From NCBI GenBank assembly GCA_947628045.1, contig CANQYP010000005.1, positions 1 through 36,776 on the forward strand: DNA of 36,776 nucleotides, in the 5' to 3' direction. This DNA comes from an uncultured Lachnospiraceae bacterium. Its GTDB lineage: Bacteria > Bacillota > Clostridia > Lachnospirales > Lachnospiraceae. Below the pieces are notes generated by a model. It was not told the origin of the DNA, did not search any database, and worked only from the letters and a program-made list of their open reading frames with translations. This document shows, piece by piece, positions 32,632 through 36,776 of the stretch (position 1 is the stretch's first letter; every line of letters starts with the position of its first letter). The position numbers and the translations under genes are program-made.

Positions 32632-33513
32632 TCACGGCTGCGCATCGCAGGAAATACTCCGCACAAACTCCTCCACGGAATTTGCCGATCTCGCCTGTCT
32701 CAGGTAGCGTTTCAGCGTTTCCTCGTCCTTCTCCGCAAGGATCGCATTCTTCAGCTCCTCCGGCACTGCATCCGGTAAATCTGCCAGCAGGTCCAACACT
32801 GCCTCCGCCTTACCTTCTGTCCTGCCTTCCGCCTTGCCGGCTTCGTGTTCTTCCTGCAACATCTCCTGGAATATCATATACCTCGCCCCCATTTCCCGGC
32901 TCGCCTTCACGCCCCGCACCGCATCCTGCAACCGGCGCACATAGGCATCCTCTGACTCTTTCGTGCTCTCCTGCAAGCTTGCTCCTATGTATCGCAGAAA
33001 GCTGACAAGACACTCCGGCACTTCTTCCTGGTTCTCCCCGCGGGTGCTCAGGAACATCGTCGTCTGCCCGTTCTTAAGGGCAAACCCACTCTCCTCCAGG
33101 CACATGTTCCGGAATGTATAACGATACCTTCCACAATCAAACGGATCAAAGTCGCAGATAAAGATCACGTAAACATCCGGGAGGCTCTCATAGCCGCAGC
33201 CCCGCGCCAGCAGGTCCATGTCGATCTGGCTGTGATAGTACCTCGCCCTGCGCTCCAGCGCCGGTTTCGGGACCACCTGCATCTCGACGTTAAATCGAGT
33301 ATGGCTCTCGTCACTCGCCTCAACGTCCAGACGCACTCCCTTGTACTCCGGGTGGTACACCAGGCTCTTCTCGGTGCTGACCGTCAGCCTACCGATCGGG
33401 ACGCCAAGCGCCATCTCTAGGAACGGTCTGCAGTTCTCCGGGTCGCTCATCACAGCCCCGAACATGAAATTGTCCTTCATCGTCAGCGTTTCCAGTTTTT
33501 TGAATTCTGCCAT
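32632..33513 (-). CDS. Rpn-family PD-(D/E)XK nuclease (recombination-promoting nuclease/putative transposase)
   Basis: A 293-residue protein of the PDDEXK_2 (PF12784) family. The nuclease core is D63 in GVRLDVEA, then E77-M-Q79 in RFNVEMQ, an acceptable ExQ variant of the PD-(D/E)XK site. The N-terminal MKDNFMFGAVMSDPENCRPFLEMALG is typical. The C-terminal part has the EAGKAEGRTEGKAEA repeat often seen in this family. E. coli RpnA relatives promote RecA-independent recombination. GGAGG lies seven bases before the ATG, and a TATAAT with partial -35 lies upstream. The gene sits between hairpin repeat copies 2 and 3. Confidence 0.9.
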   Translation of the reverse strand: MAEFKKLETLTMKDNFMFGAVMSDPENCRPFLEMALGVPIGRLTVSTEKSLVYHPEYKGVRLDVEASDESHTRFNVEMQVVPKPALERRARYYHSQIDMDLLARGCGYESLPDVYVIFICDFDPFDCGRYRYTFRNMCLEESGFALKNGQTTMFLSTRGENQEEVPECLVSFLRYIGASLQESTKESEDAYVRRLQDAVRGVKASREMGARYMIFQEMLQEEHEAGKAEGRTEGKAEAVLDLLADLPDAVPEELKNAILAEKDEETLKRYLRQARSANSVEEFVRSISCDAQP

Positions 33514-33553
33514 ATATTATCCTCCACTCTGGGCAGAGGAATTCTATGCATCC

Positions 33554-33582
33554 ATTATAGAACAGTGGGGCAAAAAATACAA
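33554..33582 (-). promoter_or_regulatory. Possible promoter of the Rpn-family gene
   Basis: On the minus strand TATAAT (33559-33554) is preceded at 17 bases by TTGTAT (33582-33577). The -10 is perfect; the -35 matches three of six. Confidence 0.5.
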
Positions 33583-33640
33583 GCAATAAAATGTTTCATG
33601 GACCGGGAACTCAAATCGTTCAAGCTTGCGTGCAGAAATC

Positions 33641-33753
33641 AGCGCCGAAACGCAAACGGGGCAGGGTCAAAAAACACCCCTGCCCTGCTCAACCATCTAA
33701 TTTTGTTGCTTTTGCAACACTTTTCGCAACTTATCTCTTTTGCGCCTCCCCAG
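33641..33753. repeat. Hairpin repeat copy 3 (extended form)
   Basis: The core GCGCCGAAACGCAAAC is followed by GGGGCAGGGTC (33658-33668) and ACCCCTGCCC, a slightly degraded stem. The downstream half matches copy 2 (CATCTAATTTTG, TATCTCTTTTG, CCAG end) and adds a TTGC/GCAA hairpin. It ends three bases before the BCCT stop codon. Confidence 0.85.
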
Positions 33754-33756
33754 CTC

Positions 33757-35286
33757 TCAGGATTGCCGTCTCTCATTCATGTATTCTTTGGCATCTTTAA
33801 TAAACCCAACAATCATGACAATCATAATGATGCCGATTGGAAACGCGCTTATGATACTCACACTCTGTATGTTATTCATACTGCTTTCTGAAAACACCAA
33901 TGCAATTGGAAGTACAATGAGCAACAGGCACCAAAGCAAGGTGATCATGGCATGCGGCTTTTCATCCTGCCCCAGTTTCTTATAGCTATAGCATGCCGCT
34001 GTATATGCAATCGAGTCAAACGACGTGGCATAAAACGCTACCATACACACAAGGGTCAGCACCAAAATGAACGTCGCACATGGCATAGTATTAATGATGT
34101 TCAGGATCAGCTCATACAGGTCGCCACTTGTTTCGTACTGTGCAATGAAATCCGCCGCACCTTTAGTCTGGAGGCTGAGGCTGTAATTCCCAAGAATGAT
34201 AAAGCTCACGATCGTCGAGCCAACGCCAAAAACATAGCCGCCGAGAACCGTCTGCCTCACCGTCCTGCCACGGCTGATATTCCCGATAAAGAAAGGTGCG
34301 GCGATGCTCCAGACCATCCAGTACGCCCAGTAATAGATCGTCCAGTCCTGCGGAAAATTATTAGACCTCGACGGGTCTGTATATGTGGATAGCTCAATAA
34401 AGTTCTGGAACATCTTCCCCAGGGACTGAAACCCGTTCTCAATGATAAAACGCCCCTGCCCGCCAACCACCAACACGAAAATGAGCAGTCCAAAGAAAAG
34501 ATATATGCAGAGCTTTGCGAGAAAACCTATGCCCTTAAACCCATGCATAACAGCATATGTGTACACGGCGCAAGTGAGCAGCAGGATGATAATCGTGACC
34601 GTGGTACGGCTGATGCTCAGCCCGGAAAGCTTTAGGATTATGCCTGCCATAAGCGGGGTCGCTACCGAAAACGTGGTCGCTGTCCCAGCCAGGAGCGCAA
34701 ACAACGCAAAAAGGTCAATCACCCTGCCGAGGATGCCATCCGCACGGCCACCGATCACAGGGCGGCACGCCTCCGAATAGCGCTGCCTGTCACGTTTCCT
34801 GACATGGAGCATGAACCCAAAGGCGACTGCAAGCACAAGATAAAATGCCCACGGGATAAAGCTCCAGTGGAACAGAGGGAACACCCCTGCCCATTCCGTG
34901 ACACTGCCCATCTCAGCGATATGAGGGTTTGCCGCATACATGACCCACTCCGAGAAGGAATAAAACAGGATATCCGCCGCAAGACCGCAAGTGAACATCA
35001 TGCTGCCCCAGGTAAAAAATGAATACTTCGGTTTCTCATCCGGCTCCCCGAGTACAATGTCTCCATATTTAGAGAAAGCCAGAAACGCTGAGACAGCCAA
35101 CATCCCAAGCCCGATCACAAGATAATACAGCCCGACCGTATCGCCAAAGAAAAACCTGACCTGGCTTATCACCCGGTTCGACTGTTCCGGGAAAATAAAA
35201 AGCAGACCAGCCACCCCGCCGATCAAAACAAATGGCACCAATGTGACCAGCCAATCAATCCTGTTTTTATTTGCTTTTGTCTCCAT
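33757..35286 (-). CDS. BCCT-family transporter (betaine/carnitine/choline type)
   Basis: A 509-residue carrier with about twelve helices. The family pattern is clear in the WTIYYWAYWMVWSIAAPFFI helix, followed by GNISRGRTVRQ. The early FFTWGSMMFTCGLAADILFYS helix also fits. BCCT carriers bring in or exchange quaternary amines such as glycine betaine, carnitine, choline or proline betaine. The gene lies 119 bases downstream of an MttB-type methyltransferase on the same strand, so its likely cargo is the methylated amine used by that enzyme, for example by substrate/product exchange. The ribosome site is weak (GGAAGAG). Confidence 0.93.
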   Translation of the reverse strand: METKANKNRIDWLVTLVPFVLIGGVAGLLFIFPEQSNRVISQVRFFFGDTVGLYYLVIGLGMLAVSAFLAFSKYGDIVLGEPDEKPKYSFFTWGSMMFTCGLAADILFYSFSEWVMYAANPHIAEMGSVTEWAGVFPLFHWSFIPWAFYLVLAVAFGFMLHVRKRDRQRYSEACRPVIGGRADGILGRVIDLFALFALLAGTATTFSVATPLMAGIILKLSGLSISRTTVTIIILLLTCAVYTYAVMHGFKGIGFLAKLCIYLFFGLLIFVLVVGGQGRFIIENGFQSLGKMFQNFIELSTYTDPSRSNNFPQDWTIYYWAYWMVWSIAAPFFIGNISRGRTVRQTVLGGYVFGVGSTIVSFIILGNYSLSLQTKGAADFIAQYETSGDLYELILNIINTMPCATFILVLTLVCMVAFYATSFDSIAYTAACYSYKKLGQDEKPHAMITLLWCLLLIVLPIALVFSESSMNNIQSVSIISAFPIGIIMIVMIVGFIKDAKEYMNERRQS

Positions 35287-35405
35287 CTAACCCCACTCTT
35301 CCTTTCTCTCCTATATGCAGGTTTTTATATGATCCAGTTCTCAAGCTTATCAATCCAGGTATAAACAAGTCATTTTGCGGTCACACGGCAATCATTCTCA
35401 GGCTC

Positions 35406-36776
35406 TTACAACGCTAATCCACATTTTTCAAGATATCTTTTCAGTTTTACCGTTGTGTCATCCGCCAGTACGGTCTTCCCTTCTTCAATGATCTCCTTAA
35501 CCTTTGCCCCCGCACGTTTTTCGATATCAGGATAATCCTGCTCCTTCCATCTGTCGTAAAGGTTCCAATCCGACATAGAGGTCTGCCAGCCGTCATGGAG
35601 ATAGTCCAGCGTGGAATCATGCATCAGGAAATTTTCCCCATGGGCAGTCTCCATGATAATGTCCACGGAAAGCGTCTCGTCAGAGATCTCGATCCCCTGA
35701 ATGATTCTCCGCACACGTGAAATAACTTCATCATCAATAATCGTCTTTTCAAAGGAGAGGGACAGCAGGTTCTCCATTGAGCCCGCTGACTGGCTGGTCA
35801 CATCCACATCCATCAGCGCAGTCAGGAGCAAACTCTGCATGGTCTCGTAACCCGCCTGATAGTCCAGGCATTTAGAGCTTGTAACGCCGGTTTGCGCCCT
35901 TGCGGGAAGATGATAAAAGTCTTTATACATCTGAATTGCCCCAGCCAGCATCAATGCCGTATCCGGGCTTGCACATTCCCAGGAAGCGATCTTAAGGTTC
36001 CCATATGTGAGGGAGGCCGACGGGAGCACCGGAATCCCCGGACGGACGCACTGAGCCAGGCAGAGCCCTGCAAGAGTCTCTGTATTTGCCTGAACGATCG
36101 TCCCCAAAATATGAATCGGCGACGTGATCCCGGACATCGGCGCAGACACCAGCGCTACTGGCTGACCGCTTGCCGCAAACTCCATGATGGATTCACAAGA
36201 TGCCCGGTTATAAACCAGCGGGCTCTCCGGGGTGACAATGCTCCATGTCACATAATGACTCCTCACAAACTCCTCCCCAAAAACAAGCCGATACATATCG
36301 ATCTCCCGGCGCTTATCCTCCGCCCCGCCGACATCCATCGGCGCAAGCCACGGCTTGTCCGTATACAGCATCGTTTCATAAAGACACCTCAGCCCCCTTG
36401 CCTCCAAAGGGACATCGGATGGCGACAGCGGCTGGTATCCGGTCATATCGATATTATCGCAGACCTGATATATCTTCTGCAGATTGATAAAATCCTGGAT
36501 CCCTGTCTGCGCGCGGCGCACGCCGCCACATTCAATCAAGGCAACTTCCCCACCGGCCGGATGTATCGTAAGATGCCCTTCCCCTATCGTCACAGACTTA
36601 TTCGGGTTCACTGCCTCCATTCTGAAGGACGCCGGCACAGTCTTCAGGCAGGATTCCACCAATTCACGGGACAGATATACAATCTCACCATCGATTTTTA
36701 CCCCCCCCGCTCCCTAAAACGCTCTATCGCCTCCGTTGAACGGAATACCACCCCTTTGTGTTCCAAAAGGTAAAGC
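35406..36776 (-). CDS. MttB-family (non-pyrrolysine) quaternary-amine methyltransferase, frameshifted and cut by the window edge
   Basis: The open frame 35406-36662 (418 codons, apparent TTG start) encodes most of a trimethylamine methyltransferase-family protein: SAPMSGITSPIHILGTIVQANTE, SSKCLDYQAGYE, and a C-terminal helix-rich end. Relatives without pyrrolysine (MtgB, MtpB, MtcB) demethylate glycine betaine, proline betaine or carnitine onto a corrinoid protein. The true start is further upstream: KIDGEIVYLSRELVES precedes the TTG in the same frame, while EHKGVVFRSTEAIERFRERG lies just before it in another frame. The two join at a run of eight G on the coding strand (36708-36701); six or nine G would restore one frame. 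So the gene is a pseudogene, phase-variable, or affected by a sequencing error. No corrinoid-protein gene is in the window. Confidence 0.8.
36701..36708. other. Homopolymer tract (C8 on plus strand) at the methyltransferase frameshift
   Basis: Eight C in a row (G8 on the coding strand). Reading frames on the two sides both encode MttB-like sequence but differ by one base, and the tract is where they meet. Such tracts are prone to slippage in replication and in sequencing. Confidence 0.75.

Noticed and set aside
30911-33690. The three GGGGCAGGGTC hairpins as a CRISPR array
   Set aside because: The copies are over 1 kb apart with genes between them and no regular spacers.
36662-36776. In-frame TAG upstream of the methyltransferase open frame, read as a pyrrolysine codon as in archaeal MttB
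   Set aside because: Upstream of the TAG that frame does not look like MttB, while another frame does, and they meet at the G8 tract. A frameshift explains the data better; pyrrolysine in MttB also lies far from the N-terminus.

Overview
The window looks like a chromosomal segment of a G+C-rich Clostridia, most likely a Lachnospiraceae member. This is inferred from the murB-rapZ-whiA-crh gene order, the AddAB (not RecBCD) nuclease, a GtrA/YfhO teichoic-acid-type glycosylation protein, an MttB/BCCT quaternary-amine module and the DUF3990 gene style. No rRNA, tRNA or CRISPR array was seen. Almost all of 1-30.9 kb is ordinary core sequence; from about 30.9 kb the DNA is visibly more A/T-rich, at least through the toxin-antitoxin-like cassette, and becomes accessory in character.

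Layout. 0.2-2.1 kb: membrane GGDEF(degenerate)-EAL protein (+). 2.1-2.3 kb: intergenic element with 15-bp terminal inverted repeats. 2.4-3.2 kb: SAM methyltransferase (+), meeting ftsH (-) at a shared bidirectional terminator. 5.4-5.85 kb: divergent ftsH/pyrG promoters and a long, heavily structured pyrG leader. 5.85-7.46 kb: pyrG (+). 7.5-10.3 kb (-): orphan NMT1-type binding protein, azlD/azlC amino-acid exporter, GNAT acetyltransferase. 10.4-13.6 kb (-): murB-rapZ-whiA-crh cell-envelope/carbon-control cluster ending in a terminator. 13.7-27.7 kb (-): adenylation enzyme, AI-2E-type transporter, addB, addA and a very long GtrA-YfhO ORF that reads in frame into a PLP aminotransferase; the close spacing suggests one long transcription unit. 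27.8-30.2 kb (+): polar amino-acid ABC transporter (binding protein, internal terminator, permease, ATPase). 30.3-30.9 kb (+): cytidylate-kinase-like protein.

30.9-36.8 kb (-): accessory region. It holds an HTH-DUF3990 protein with an overlapping partner gene (probable toxin-antitoxin pair) under an operator-flanked promoter, an Rpn-type PD-(D/E)XK nuclease, a BCCT carrier, and an MttB-type methyltransferase that is frameshifted at a run of eight G and runs off the window. Three same-orientation copies of a strong hairpin repeat sit just 3' of the antitoxin, nuclease and BCCT genes, so the toxin-antitoxin cassette and the nuclease gene are each bracketed by copies.

The most notable observations are the GtrA-YfhO-aminotransferase fusion, the bracketed toxin-antitoxin cassette with its operator array, the poly-G frameshift in the methyltransferase, the Crh-like (not HPr) identity of the 85-residue protein, and the structured intergenic elements.
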